From Spirochaetales bacterium Spiro_03 (lineage in GTDB: Bacteria; Spirochaetota; Spirochaetia; Sphaerochaetales; Sphaerochaetaceae), in assembly GCA_001603105.1 (NCBI GenBank), contig LVBE01000119.1, positions 1 to 40,215 on the forward strand: DNA of 40,215 nt. Reading direction: 5' to 3'. This document shows, in pieces, positions 9,644 to 18,301 of the stretch. Position numbers and translations under genes: made by a program. The notes beneath the pieces were generated by a model. The model did not search any database and was not told the origin of the DNA. It saw only the letters and a program-made list of their open reading frames with translations. Position 1 is the stretch's first letter. Every line of letters starts with the position of its first letter.

Positions 9644-9678
9644 TAAAAAACATGCTTCCAGGAGTTCTCCTGGAAGCA
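9644..9678 (-). terminator. Rho-independent terminator of the TRAP operon
   Basis: 11-bp perfect stem TGCTTCCAGGA/TCCTGGAAGCA, 4-nt loop, followed on the minus strand by TGTTTTTT; downstream of the dctM-like stop. Confidence 0.9.
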
Positions 9679-9706
9679 GAGGAAGGGAGTGTGAATATGC
9701 GAAATC

Positions 9707-11002
9707 TTACATCATGACCTTGGGCAGCCACAGCGTCATGGCCGGTATGAAGGTCACCAAGAGCAGGTCCATGACCATCACGACATAGAAGGGCAGCACC
9801 GCCTTGGTCGCTGTCTCGATGGAGATCTTTCCGATCGAGCAGCCGACAAAGAGCGCCGACCCTACCGGCGGGGTGGTCAGGCCGATGGCCAAGTTGAGGA
9901 TCAACATCACACCGAACTGGATCGGGTCCATGCCCAGATACCCCACCACGACCGGGTAGAGGATCGGGGTGGTGATGATGATCAGGGGGGCCATGTCCAT
10001 GACGGTACCGAGGACCAAGAGCATGAGGTTGATCAACAGGATCAAGGCGATCTTGTTCTCGGTGATCGTCAACAGGCCGTTGGTCACCGCCTGCGGGATT
10101 CTCAGGTAAGCCATCAGGTAGCCGAAGGAGGAGGCTGCTGCGATCAGGCTCATCACCATCGCCAGTGTCCTCAGTGAGTTGGAGAGGATCGGCCACATCT
10201 GCTTGACCGGGATCTCCCGGTAGACGAAGAAGGTGATGACGAAGGCATAGACAGCGGCTACCGCTGCAGACTCAGTTGCAGTGAAGACTCCGCTGATGAC
10301 CCCTCCCATGATGATGATGATCGTAAAGAGGCCGAAGAACGCATCGCGGGCGAGCAAAAGACTCTTCTTCCATCCATACGGTTTCTGCTTGGGGTAGCCG
10401 CGCTTGTAGGCGAGGATCGCGGTGGGAATCATCAAAAAGAGCCCCAGCCCGACACCGGGGATCAGGCCACCGAGGAAGAGCTTGCCTACCGACACACCGC
10501 CACCGGCTGCCATCGCGAAGATGATCATGTTGTGGCTCGGCGGGATCAGGACCCCCTGACAGGCGCTGGTGACGGTGACGGCGACAGAGAAGTCGGCGTC
10601 GTAGCCATCATCGACCATCATCGGGATCAACATCGCACCGATGGAGCTGACGTCAGCGACCGCCGACCCGCTGATGCCACCGAAGAACATCGAGGCGAGG
10701 ATGTTCACCTGGGCAAGGCCGCCACGCACCCATCCAATGAGGGCGTTTGCAAAGCCGACCAGGCGGCGCGAGATTCCTCCCTGGCTCATGATCTCACCGC
10801 TGAGGATGAAGAACGGGATCGCCAAGAGGCTGAAGGAGTTCACGCCACTGACCAGACGCTGCACGATCGACATGAGCGGAATATGCAGGTATATCGCCGT
10901 GAAGATCGAGGAGATAAAGAGGCTGAAGGTGATCGGGAACTTGAGCAGCATCAAGCCGACAAAGGAGCCGATCAAAATGAACGTACCCATCTGCGCATTC
11001 AT
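9707..11002 (-). CDS. dctM: TRAP transporter large permease (DctM family)
   Basis: Multi-TM; MSQGGISRRLVGFANALIGWVRGGLAQVNILASMFFGGISGSAVADVSSIGAMLIP. Confidence 0.95.
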   Translation of the reverse strand: MNAQMGTFILIGSFVGLMLLKFPITFSLFISSIFTAIYLHIPLMSIVQRLVSGVNSFSLLAIPFFILSGEIMSQGGISRRLVGFANALIGWVRGGLAQVNILASMFFGGISGSAVADVSSIGAMLIPMMVDDGYDADFSVAVTVTSACQGVLIPPSHNMIIFAMAAGGGVSVGKLFLGGLIPGVGLGLFLMIPTAILAYKRGYPKQKPYGWKKSLLLARDAFFGLFTIIIIMGGVISGVFTATESAAVAAVYAFVITFFVYREIPVKQMWPILSNSLRTLAMVMSLIAAASSFGYLMAYLRIPQAVTNGLLTITENKIALILLINLMLLVLGTVMDMAPLIIITTPILYPVVVGYLGMDPIQFGVMLILNLAIGLTTPPVGSALFVGCSIGKISIETATKAVLPFYVVMVMDLLLVTFIPAMTLWLPKVMM

Positions 11003-11493
11003 GCAGCACCTCCTCGTTTGTGGAATTTCTTCAAGTCTTCATAGAAGTAGAGAGCGGCATAGAGGATGATGAAGATACCGACGATCGGCAGGACCAGGTA
11101 GTTCACCGAGTTGGGGATATGGGTCGCCGGCAGCCGGCTCTTATGACCGTTGACGGTCAGCCTCCATCCATAGATGACCAAGATTGAGCCGAGGAAGACC
11201 TGCAACCCATTCTTCAAGAGGTCGAGGACGACAAAAAAGTTGTATCCGAGCTTCCGGGGAAGCAGGGAGATGTTGATATGCAGGTTCTCCTTGACACCGA
11301 GGGCCATGGAGATGAATGTAAACCAAATGACAATGACCAGGCTCATCTCTTCGGCCCATCGAATCCCGGATTTGAATCCGTATCGCAGCACTACGTTGGT
11401 GAAGACGATGATCACCATCGCCACCAAGAGCACCATAGCCAACTTGAGAACCCAGGAAAAAACGGAGTCCAGTATCGTCTTGAACCGCTCCAT
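10999..11493 (-). CDS. dctQ: TRAP transporter small permease (DctQ family)
   Basis: RWAEEMSLVIVIWFTFISMALGVKENLHINI; start set at ATG 11493 with GGAGG SD; overlaps dctM start. Confidence 0.92.
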   Translation of the reverse strand: MERFKTILDSVFSWVLKLAMVLLVAMVIIVFTNVVLRYGFKSGIRWAEEMSLVIVIWFTFISMALGVKENLHINISLLPRKLGYNFFVVLDLLKNGLQVFLGSILVIYGWRLTVNGHKSRLPATHIPNSVNYLVLPIVGIFIILYAALYFYEDLKKFHKRGGAA

Positions 11494-11511
11494 GGGGTAC
11501 CTCCACAAAAA

Positions 11512-11553
11512 GTTGTGAACACAACGATGTGGGACCTTTGGGCCCCACATCGT
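11512..11553 (-). other. Tandem intercistronic stem-loops between dctP and dctQ, the second followed by UUUUU
   Basis: ACGATGTGGG/CCCACATCGT 10-bp stem (11524-11533 with 11544-11553) and GTTGTG/CACAAC (11512-11525) followed on the minus strand by CTTTTTG. Confidence 0.75.
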
Positions 11554-11568
11554 AGATACAGTGCGCCC

Positions 11569-12567
11569 TTACTTCACCGCCTTGATCTTCTCGACCCAGC
11601 TCTTCTGCTCGGCATTGAGCATCGACTGGTAGAGCGGAGCCATGGCAGCGGCAAACTCGGCCTGGTCGTTGATCGTGTTGATCTTCGAGCCAGCGGCGCG
11701 GACCTTTGCCTCACTGACTTTCTCGAAGTCAGCCCAGCTCTTGATCTGGACGGCCTGGCTCTCGCGAGCTGCGCGCTTGATGATCGCCTGATCCTCGGCG
11801 CTGAGCTTGTCCATCGTGATCTTGCTGGCAATGATCATCTCAGGAACACGGGTGTGCTCATCGATGGAGAGGAACTTGGCTACTTCGTAGTGGCTGGAGG
11901 TGTCGTACGAGGGCCAGTTGTTCTCTGCCCCGTCGATGACGCCGGTCTGCAGTGCGCTGTAGACGTCGCCGTATGCCATCGGGGTGGGGACAGCGCCGAG
12001 GGCCTGGACAAGACCCATCATCAGGCTGGACTCCTGGACACGGATCTTCATTCCCTTCATGTCAGCGACCGTGTAGATCGGCTTCTTGGTGGTGTAGAAG
12101 TTACGAGCCCCACTGTCGTAGTAGACAAGGCCGACGAAGCCCTTCGCTGTCATCGAGTTGAGGAAGTAGTCGCCGATCTCGCCGTTGAGGACCTTCCACA
12201 TGTGGTCGGCATCGCGGTAGAGGTACGGCATCTGCAGAGCATTGAGCAGCGGCTGGAAGTCGCTGAGCGGGGAGATGGAGACACGGGTGAAGTCGATGCC
12301 ACCGAACTGGACCTGCTCGATCGCGCTCTTCTCATCTCCGAGCTGCCCCTGGGGGTACACCTCGACCTTGATACGGCCGTTGGTGTACTCGCCTACGCGG
12401 CGGGCGAAGTCCTCATCACCGACGACGGTGGGGTACCCGATGGGCTGGTTGTCAGCGAGGCGCAGAACGATCGGCTTTGCGCTAGCCCCTTTCTCCTGGC
12501 CACCCTGTGCAAACGCCACACCGGCGAGCAGGGTAACCACCAACAGCGTTACTAGTACTTTCTTCAT
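11569..12567 (-). CDS. dctP: TRAP transporter solute-binding protein (DctP family)
   Basis: MKKVLVTLLVVTLLAGVAFAQ signal peptide; FKLADNQP-like start, MKGMKIRVQESSLMMGLVQALGAVPTPMAYGDVYSALQTGVIDGAENN motif. Confidence 0.95.
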   Translation of the reverse strand: MKKVLVTLLVVTLLAGVAFAQGGQEKGASAKPIVLRLADNQPIGYPTVVGDEDFARRVGEYTNGRIKVEVYPQGQLGDEKSAIEQVQFGGIDFTRVSISPLSDFQPLLNALQMPYLYRDADHMWKVLNGEIGDYFLNSMTAKGFVGLVYYDSGARNFYTTKKPIYTVADMKGMKIRVQESSLMMGLVQALGAVPTPMAYGDVYSALQTGVIDGAENNWPSYDTSSHYEVAKFLSIDEHTRVPEMIIASKITMDKLSAEDQAIIKRAARESQAVQIKSWADFEKVSEAKVRAAGSKINTINDQAEFAAAMAPLYQSMLNAEQKSWVEKIKAVK

Positions 12568-12569
12568 AG

Positions 12570-12598
12570 GTTCCTCCTTAAGGAACAATAATGTTGTT
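12570..12598 (-). promoter_or_regulatory. Two mutually exclusive short hairpins overlapping the dctP Shine-Dalgarno region
   Basis: GTTCC/GGAAC (12570-74/12582-86) encloses AGGAGG; AACAA/TTGTT (12584-88/12594-98) shares bases with it. Confidence 0.4.
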
Positions 12599-12708
12599 TC
12601 TCCTACAGTATGGATGACCGCTGTCTCTCAAGGTAGTCGGAATAATGGGAAAAACTGAGCGAATTTTCTCCTTTTCTGCTACTCTACCCCGAGTATCAAT
12701 ACATAGCG

Positions 12709-14268
12709 ATGACGATCAATTGCCTTGAAAACCCCATCTCTCTACGATATTGTTGGCCTATGGGTACAGCGGCTAAGCGACAGCGGGGAACATTACAGGG
12801 GTGGCTCCTCTCCTACAACCTGGGCATGCTCATCATCATCCTCGCCTCTGTCATCATCCTCTTTGGCCTATTGTTCACCCTGCTGGCCCAAATGCAGAGC
12901 AGAAACTCCCAGTACGAGGCGATCAACACCCTCAGCCGCCAGATCAGCCAACACCGCCTTCTTTTCACCCAGATCATAGGCGAGGATGATCCGCTTGCCG
13001 CCTCGTCTCTGAACGAGGAGCTTGAGATCCTCAACCATGACCTACGCATCACCCTCCACCGCCTCGCTGTCGACTATGAGAGCGACAGTAGCCGATACTT
13101 CATCCAAAAAGGAATCGCCAACGGCCTACAGTTCATCGCAGAGAGCCTAGAAGCTCTGCTGTCCATGGAGGACCGGCAGAGTCCTGAGTACTTCAGTCGC
13201 TTTTATGCCACCGACAAGGTCTATACATACCTGCAGGAGTATACCGTCAACCGCTACCTTCCCCTGATCGTCAGAGCCGACATCGCCTGGATCCTCACCA
13301 CCGAGCACAAGATCCTCAACTACCGGGCCATCACGATTTTGCTCTTCGTCCTGATCGCCATCACATACACCATCGCCACCTATGAGATGACCATGCGCCT
13401 GGTGCGCCCGGTCGATACAATGGTGCAGAGCGCCCGCCAGATCATCAACGGCCACTTCGATGGGCCTGAGATCCCAATCGAAGGGCCGGTTGAGCTGCAG
13501 TACCTGGAGCAGTCGATGAACCAGATGCGCGAAAGCCTACGCGAGCGCATGGAGATGATCGAGGAGAACGCCCAGCTGGAAAAGCGGATCCACCGCCAGG
13601 AGGTCGAGCGCATAAGAACGACGCGGGAGCTTGAGAAGGCGCGCTACAACGCCCTGCAAAGTCAGATTAATCCCCACTTTCTCTTCAACACCCTCAATGT
13701 CATCAGCCGCACCGCGCTCTTTGAGGGTGCCGACGCCACCGTCGACCTCTTGGACACCCTCGCCTCGATCTTTCGCTACACACTGCAGCACCACGACGAT
13801 GTCACCCTCGCCGAAGAGCTGCTCTTTGTGCGTAAGTACCTGACCATCCAGCAGTACCGCTTCAAGGAGCGCCTCACCTTCTCAGTCGAATGCCCACCCC
13901 AGCTCAGTGACCTGCGAATCCCGCCGCTGGTGGTCCAACCGTTCGTCGAAAACGCGATGATTCACGGTCTTGAGCCAAAGGTCGAGGGCGGCAGTGTGAC
14001 GATCGCTGTCGCCGAGGTGGCCAAGAGCGTGGTCATCACCATAACCGATACCGGGGTAGGGATCGACCTTGAGCAGCTAGGTCGAGCTCAGAAGGAGGGC
14101 AAGCAGCACATCGGCATCAAGAATATCACCGACCGGCTCAATCTCTACTACAAAGGCAAGGCTCAGGTCGATATCGGTCGCGTCAATGAGGCGGGGGGCA
14201 CGACGGTGACCATCACCCTGCCCTACCGAAGCGGAGGAAAGAAGAGTGTACACCCTACTGATCGCTGA
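12709..14268 (+). CDS. YesM-type sensor histidine kinase (HAMP plus His_kinase)
   Basis: Two TMs, HAMP-like linker, LQSQINPHFLFNTLNVISR, VVQPFVENAMIHGLEP, DTGVGI; alternative ATG at 12760. Confidence 0.92.
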   Translation: MTINCLENPISLRYCWPMGTAAKRQRGTLQGWLLSYNLGMLIIILASVIILFGLLFTLLAQMQSRNSQYEAINTLSRQISQHRLLFTQIIGEDDPLAASSLNEELEILNHDLRITLHRLAVDYESDSSRYFIQKGIANGLQFIAESLEALLSMEDRQSPEYFSRFYATDKVYTYLQEYTVNRYLPLIVRADIAWILTTEHKILNYRAITILLFVLIAITYTIATYEMTMRLVRPVDTMVQSARQIINGHFDGPEIPIEGPVELQYLEQSMNQMRESLRERMEMIEENAQLEKRIHRQEVERIRTTRELEKARYNALQSQINPHFLFNTLNVISRTALFEGADATVDLLDTLASIFRYTLQHHDDVTLAEELLFVRKYLTIQQYRFKERLTFSVECPPQLSDLRIPPLVVQPFVENAMIHGLEPKVEGGSVTIAVAEVAKSVVITITDTGVGIDLEQLGRAQKEGKQHIGIKNITDRLNLYYKGKAQVDIGRVNEAGGTTVTITLPYRSGGKKSVHPTDR

Positions 14269-15709
14269 CGACGAACCGCTGGAGTGCGATGCCATCGAGC
14301 TGTTGGTTCGTCGTGCCCGCCTGCCGCTGAGGATCATCAAGGCAAAGAACGGCGTTGAGGCGGTCGCATTGACCGACCAGCACAAGCCCGAGATCGTCTT
14401 TTTGGATATCCGCATGCCCGGCATGGATGGCATCGAGGCTGCCCGCATGATCCGTGAGCACCACGATGAGTGCCAGATCGTCTTCCTCACTGCCTGGTCT
14501 ACCTTCGAGTTCGCCCAGCAGGCGATCCGCCTCAATGCCAGCGAGTACCTAGTCAAGCCGGTGCAAGCCAAGGAGGTTTATGACCTGCTCGACCGCCTGA
14601 TCACAAACCTCGATCAGCGTCGCCAGGATGAGCAGGAGCACAGTGACCAGATGCGCCAGGTACTGAAGGTCTTCAGCCGTGAGTTCTTCGCAGCGCTGAA
14701 GTACGGGCGGGTGAGTTCTGAAGCGATGGAGAACTTTTTTGCGGTCCAAGGGATCCGTGACCGCCAGGGCGTTGCGCTGGTCATCAAGGGCCTTGACAGC
14801 GAAGCGCTCAAGCGCGTGCTGAGGCCACTACGCGCCCAGGCGTGTTACTTCCCCTCCCCCGACCGCACCACCGTCCTGCTCTTTACCACCCAGGAGGCCA
14901 AGCTGATCGAGCAACTACCGCGCGAGGATGGTGGGGCGATCGCCATCGGCAGCGGTGTTCCCTTCACATCACTGCAACAGATTCCCAACGCCATCGCCAC
15001 CGCCTCAATCGCCTTCAACTGGGCCCAGCAACACCACCTGGGCCTCCAACGCTACAGCCAGGTCCTCCTTCAGCCCCTAGAGCAGGTCCACACCCACACC
15101 CTCATGACCCAGATGGTGGCCCACACCCTTAGTGGCGATGGTGAGAAGGCGCGCACCATCGCCCACCAGATCATCGACACCCTCCTGTCGGCACAAGAAG
15201 AAGATGAGGCAGCCCAGGACCTAGGCGAGCTGGTCAGTCTCTTTGCCTGGGAGATCACCAAGGCCATCGCCCTCTTGGCGGTCGGCAAGGTGCCCAAGGA
15301 GAGTGTGATGGAACTTGAGATATTCTTGATGGACCTCATCGACCTGGCAAGCCAGGCAGTCCTCATCGACCGCCGAGACCGCTATGAGCGCCCCTTTGCC
15401 TTCGTCAGGCAGTACATCGATGAGCACCTGAACCTCTCCCTCTCCGTTGAAGAGGTCTCAAATCTGGTAGGCATCAACGCCAAGTACTTTTCAAAGCTCT
15501 GCAAGAGTTACCTCGGCTCGACGTTTGTCGAGTACGTCAACACCAAGAAGATGGAGAAGGCTCGACTCCTTCTTGACGAGGGGGCCACTACCGTCAAGGA
15601 GGTAGCTGAGGCAACGGGATTTTCCGATACCAACTACTTCAGCCGCCTCTTTCGCCAACACTGGGGCATCTCCCCCTCTTCGCTCAAGGATCAACCAACA
15701 GACTCCTGA
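14246..15709 (+). CDS. YesN-type response regulator with AraC-type HTH
   Basis: Receiver domain LIADDEPL...VFLDIRMPGMDG...LVKPV; C-terminal AraC HTH (VKEVAEATGFSDTNYFSRLFRQHWGISPS); GTG start overlapping the kinase. Confidence 0.93.
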   Translation: MYTLLIADDEPLECDAIELLVRRARLPLRIIKAKNGVEAVALTDQHKPEIVFLDIRMPGMDGIEAARMIREHHDECQIVFLTAWSTFEFAQQAIRLNASEYLVKPVQAKEVYDLLDRLITNLDQRRQDEQEHSDQMRQVLKVFSREFFAALKYGRVSSEAMENFFAVQGIRDRQGVALVIKGLDSEALKRVLRPLRAQACYFPSPDRTTVLLFTTQEAKLIEQLPREDGGAIAIGSGVPFTSLQQIPNAIATASIAFNWAQQHHLGLQRYSQVLLQPLEQVHTHTLMTQMVAHTLSGDGEKARTIAHQIIDTLLSAQEEDEAAQDLGELVSLFAWEITKAIALLAVGKVPKESVMELEIFLMDLIDLASQAVLIDRRDRYERPFAFVRQYIDEHLNLSLSVEEVSNLVGINAKYFSKLCKSYLGSTFVEYVNTKKMEKARLLLDEGATTVKEVAEATGFSDTNYFSRLFRQHWGISPSSLKDQPTDS

Positions 15710-16490
15710 TGAGCCGACTCTCATGGACCGAGGCAACCACTTCGCTGAGCACGGTAGGGTTGTGAATCAACGGTCCGTCGTAGTGGATGGCATCAAGACC
15801 GCGTCGCACCGCCGTCCAGTCGATCGTCCCCTCGCCGACCCGCCCCTGGTTGCTGTCACGCACATGGACCGTCTTCACATAGACTCCGGCTTGTACGATC
15901 GCCGCCTCGATACTCGCTTCCTCCTTTGCCATGTGGTAGGTATCGAGGTCGAGGCTGACCGAGCTGTGGTTGACTGCCTGCACGCACGCCAAGGCACGCT
16001 CGACGGTGGGGATGAGGAAGTGCTCATCAGATGCGATCGGCTTGATGTTCAGTAGCACATCTTCATCTTCGGCGACAACAGCCAATGCCCTCAATGACTT
16101 GACCAGTTGGCCCAGTAGGCGCTCACGATCCCCGCTGAGCTCCCATCTGGGAGGAAAGGGAGCGTAAAAGGCGCCGTTGAGTACCCCTCCGCCCATCTGC
16201 CCGATCGTCTTGATGAGCGTGCCCAGGTGGGCGGTCGCGTCGCGACGCGCTGTCTCATCGAGGGAGGCGAGGTCGGTTGTCTGGTCACTAGTCCATCCAT
16301 AGCTGAGGTAGATGCGGTGGGTACGTGCCTCAAAGCCGATACGAGTACGGGTGAGGATCGAGCTCTCCATGAGCGCGCGTGCATCGAGTTCCACCTGGTC
16401 GTAGCCGAGCTCACGAGCCCAGGCGATGAAGAGCGAGGCATCGTAGGGGTGGTACGCCCACCGTTTGTAGTGAACGCCAACGCTTCTCAT
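15684..16490 (-). CDS. Sugar phosphate isomerase/epimerase, xylose isomerase-like TIM barrel
   Basis: VNHSSVSLDLDTYHMAKEEASIEAAIVQAGVYVKTVHVRDSNQGRVGEGTIDW. Confidence 0.82.
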   Translation of the reverse strand: MRSVGVHYKRWAYHPYDASLFIAWARELGYDQVELDARALMESSILTRTRIGFEARTHRIYLSYGWTSDQTTDLASLDETARRDATAHLGTLIKTIGQMGGGVLNGAFYAPFPPRWELSGDRERLLGQLVKSLRALAVVAEDEDVLLNIKPIASDEHFLIPTVERALACVQAVNHSSVSLDLDTYHMAKEEASIEAAIVQAGVYVKTVHVRDSNQGRVGEGTIDWTAVRRGLDAIHYDGPLIHNPTVLSEVVASVHESRLIRSLLVDP

Positions 16491-16534
16491 GACGCCGTTC
16501 CTACCTCGATGGTAGCAGAGCAGGGACAGGGGCG

Positions 16535-17350
16535 CTAGCCTTTCACTGCCCCGGTAGTCAGACCCTTGATCACGTACTTCTGGAAGAACATCGTCAACAC
16601 GATCGCCGGTGCCATGATCACCACCGCAGCGGCCATGACCGCCCCCCAGTCAACCTCGACGTAGGAGAGGAAGTTGTAGACTGCGATGGGCAGAGTGCGG
16701 GTCTTCTGTTGGCTGAGGACCTGGCTGAACATGAAGTTGTTCCAGCTGAAGATGAACGAGAGGGTTGTCGCCGTCACTACCCCCGGCCCACTCAGAGGCA
16801 GGAGAATCTTCAAAAAGGCTGCCTGCTGGGTCAGGCCATCGACCATGCCGGCCTCTTCAAGTTCCCGAGGCACAGCGTCGAAGTACGGGCTCATGACCCA
16901 GACGACAAGCGGCAAGGCGATGAGCATGTGGCTGAGGATCAGGGCGATGTAGCTGTCCATCAGGTGCAGACGGCTGAAGACGATGTACCAGGGCATCAGA
17001 AAGGAGATGCCGGGCATCAGGCGGGCGACGAGGATGAAGATAGAGAGCTTCTTTTGCTTGTAGCGGGCGATCGAATAGGCTGCGGGCAGGCCGAGGATCA
17101 GTGACAGCGCCACCGCTGACACCGAGACAATCACCGAGTTCTTCATGTAGTGGAGGAAGTCCTGTTCGATGAAGACGCGCTGGTAGTTGCGCATCACCGG
17201 ATTGAAGATGAAACGCGGCGGCCAGCTGATGATGTCGACCTGGGTCTTGAAGGAACTCATCAGCATCCACACAAAGGGAAAGAGGATCGGGATGACGATG
17301 AGGATGATGACAAGGTAGAAGAGGGCCGTGTTGAGGGTTCTTTTGTTCAT
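16535..17350 (-). CDS. Carbohydrate ABC transporter permease (MalG type)
   Basis: EEAGMVDGLTQQAAFLKILLPLSGPGVVTA EAA loop; TM profile. Confidence 0.94.
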   Translation of the reverse strand: MNKRTLNTALFYLVIILIVIPILFPFVWMLMSSFKTQVDIISWPPRFIFNPVMRNYQRVFIEQDFLHYMKNSVIVSVSAVALSLILGLPAAYSIARYKQKKLSIFILVARLMPGISFLMPWYIVFSRLHLMDSYIALILSHMLIALPLVVWVMSPYFDAVPRELEEAGMVDGLTQQAAFLKILLPLSGPGVVTATTLSFIFSWNNFMFSQVLSQQKTRTLPIAVYNFLSYVEVDWGAVMAAAVVIMAPAIVLTMFFQKYVIKGLTTGAVKG

Positions 17351-17359
17351 CGACTCCCC

Positions 17360-18238
17360 CTACATCTCAAAGGCGCGTCTGAGGCGCATCACGACGAGGC
17401 TGAATGCCATCACGATGACAAAGAGGAAGACGAGCATGACGGCGCTCTGTCCCATGCGGAAGTACTCGAAGCTGTACTTGAAGGCCAACACGTTGAGGTT
17501 CTCACTGGCGTAGCCAGGACCTCCTCTGGTCATCGAGTAGATGATATCGTACGTCTTGAGGGCATCGATGGCCCTCAGTATCACAGCGGTGAGGATGGTG
17601 GGCATCAACATCGGCAGCGTGATGCGAAAGAGGACCTGGCGACTATTGGCCCCATCGACCATCGCCGACTCATACGGTTCGGTCGACAAGCCGGCAAGAC
17701 CGGCGAGGACGATGATCGTGATCATCGGTGTCCACTGCCAGATGTCGACGATGATCAGTGAGGGCATGACGGTTTTTGCGTCACTGACCCATCCACTTTG
17801 CGGCAGCCCCAAGACGCTGAGCACGTAATTGAGAATGCCGATCGTCGGATCATAGAAGAGGTTGAAGACAATGCCGATGGCAACCGGTGTTGCGACCAGT
17901 GGCAGGAGCAGTAGCGTCTTCATCAGATTCTTGCCGGCAAACGATCGGTGCAGGACCAGAGCCAAGGCAGTGCCGAGGACCATCTCGGCGATGACGGCGG
18001 CGAACGTAAAGTAGAAGGTCCGTCCTAACGCCTCGATAAAGCGTGGCTCCTTCAGGACCTGGATGTAGCTTGCCAAGCGGACGACCGCCAACGGCCTACC
18101 GCTGGTCAACGTCCAGTTGGTGAAGGAGAGGAAGAAGGTATACCCTACCGGAAAGACCATCAGCACCACCACAAAGATCACCGCGGGCAGCGGGAAGAGG
18201 AAGCGGAGGTTCTTTTCAACAAAGCCTTGGCGGATCAT
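17360..18238 (-). CDS. Carbohydrate ABC transporter permease (MalF type)
   Basis: YESAMVDGANSRQVLFRITLPMLMPTILTA EAA loop; TM profile. Confidence 0.94.
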   Translation of the reverse strand: MIRQGFVEKNLRFLFPLPAVIFVVVLMVFPVGYTFFLSFTNWTLTSGRPLAVVRLASYIQVLKEPRFIEALGRTFYFTFAAVIAEMVLGTALALVLHRSFAGKNLMKTLLLLPLVATPVAIGIVFNLFYDPTIGILNYVLSVLGLPQSGWVSDAKTVMPSLIIVDIWQWTPMITIIVLAGLAGLSTEPYESAMVDGANSRQVLFRITLPMLMPTILTAVILRAIDALKTYDIIYSMTRGGPGYASENLNVLAFKYSFEYFRMGQSAVMLVFLFVIVMAFSLVVMRLRRAFEM

Positions 18239-18259
18239 GGTGATCTCCTTGGAGCACGG

Positions 18260-18285
18260 CTGGCCGACCGCAATCGGTCGGCCAG
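18260..18285 (-). other. Intercistronic stem-loop CTGGCCGACCG-N4-CGGTCGGCCAG between sugar SBP gene and permease gene
   Basis: 11-bp perfect inverted repeat with 4-nt loop in the 18238-18302 gap; no U-tract. Confidence 0.85.
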
Positions 18286-18301
18286 TACGTTTAGGCAGAA
18301 A

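Noticed and set aside
11278-12555. 425-aa plus-strand ORF across dctQ/dctP
   Set aside because: Antisense shadow of a confident dctP gene; composition (many D, V, H, L, R) typical of reverse-frame reading, no SD.
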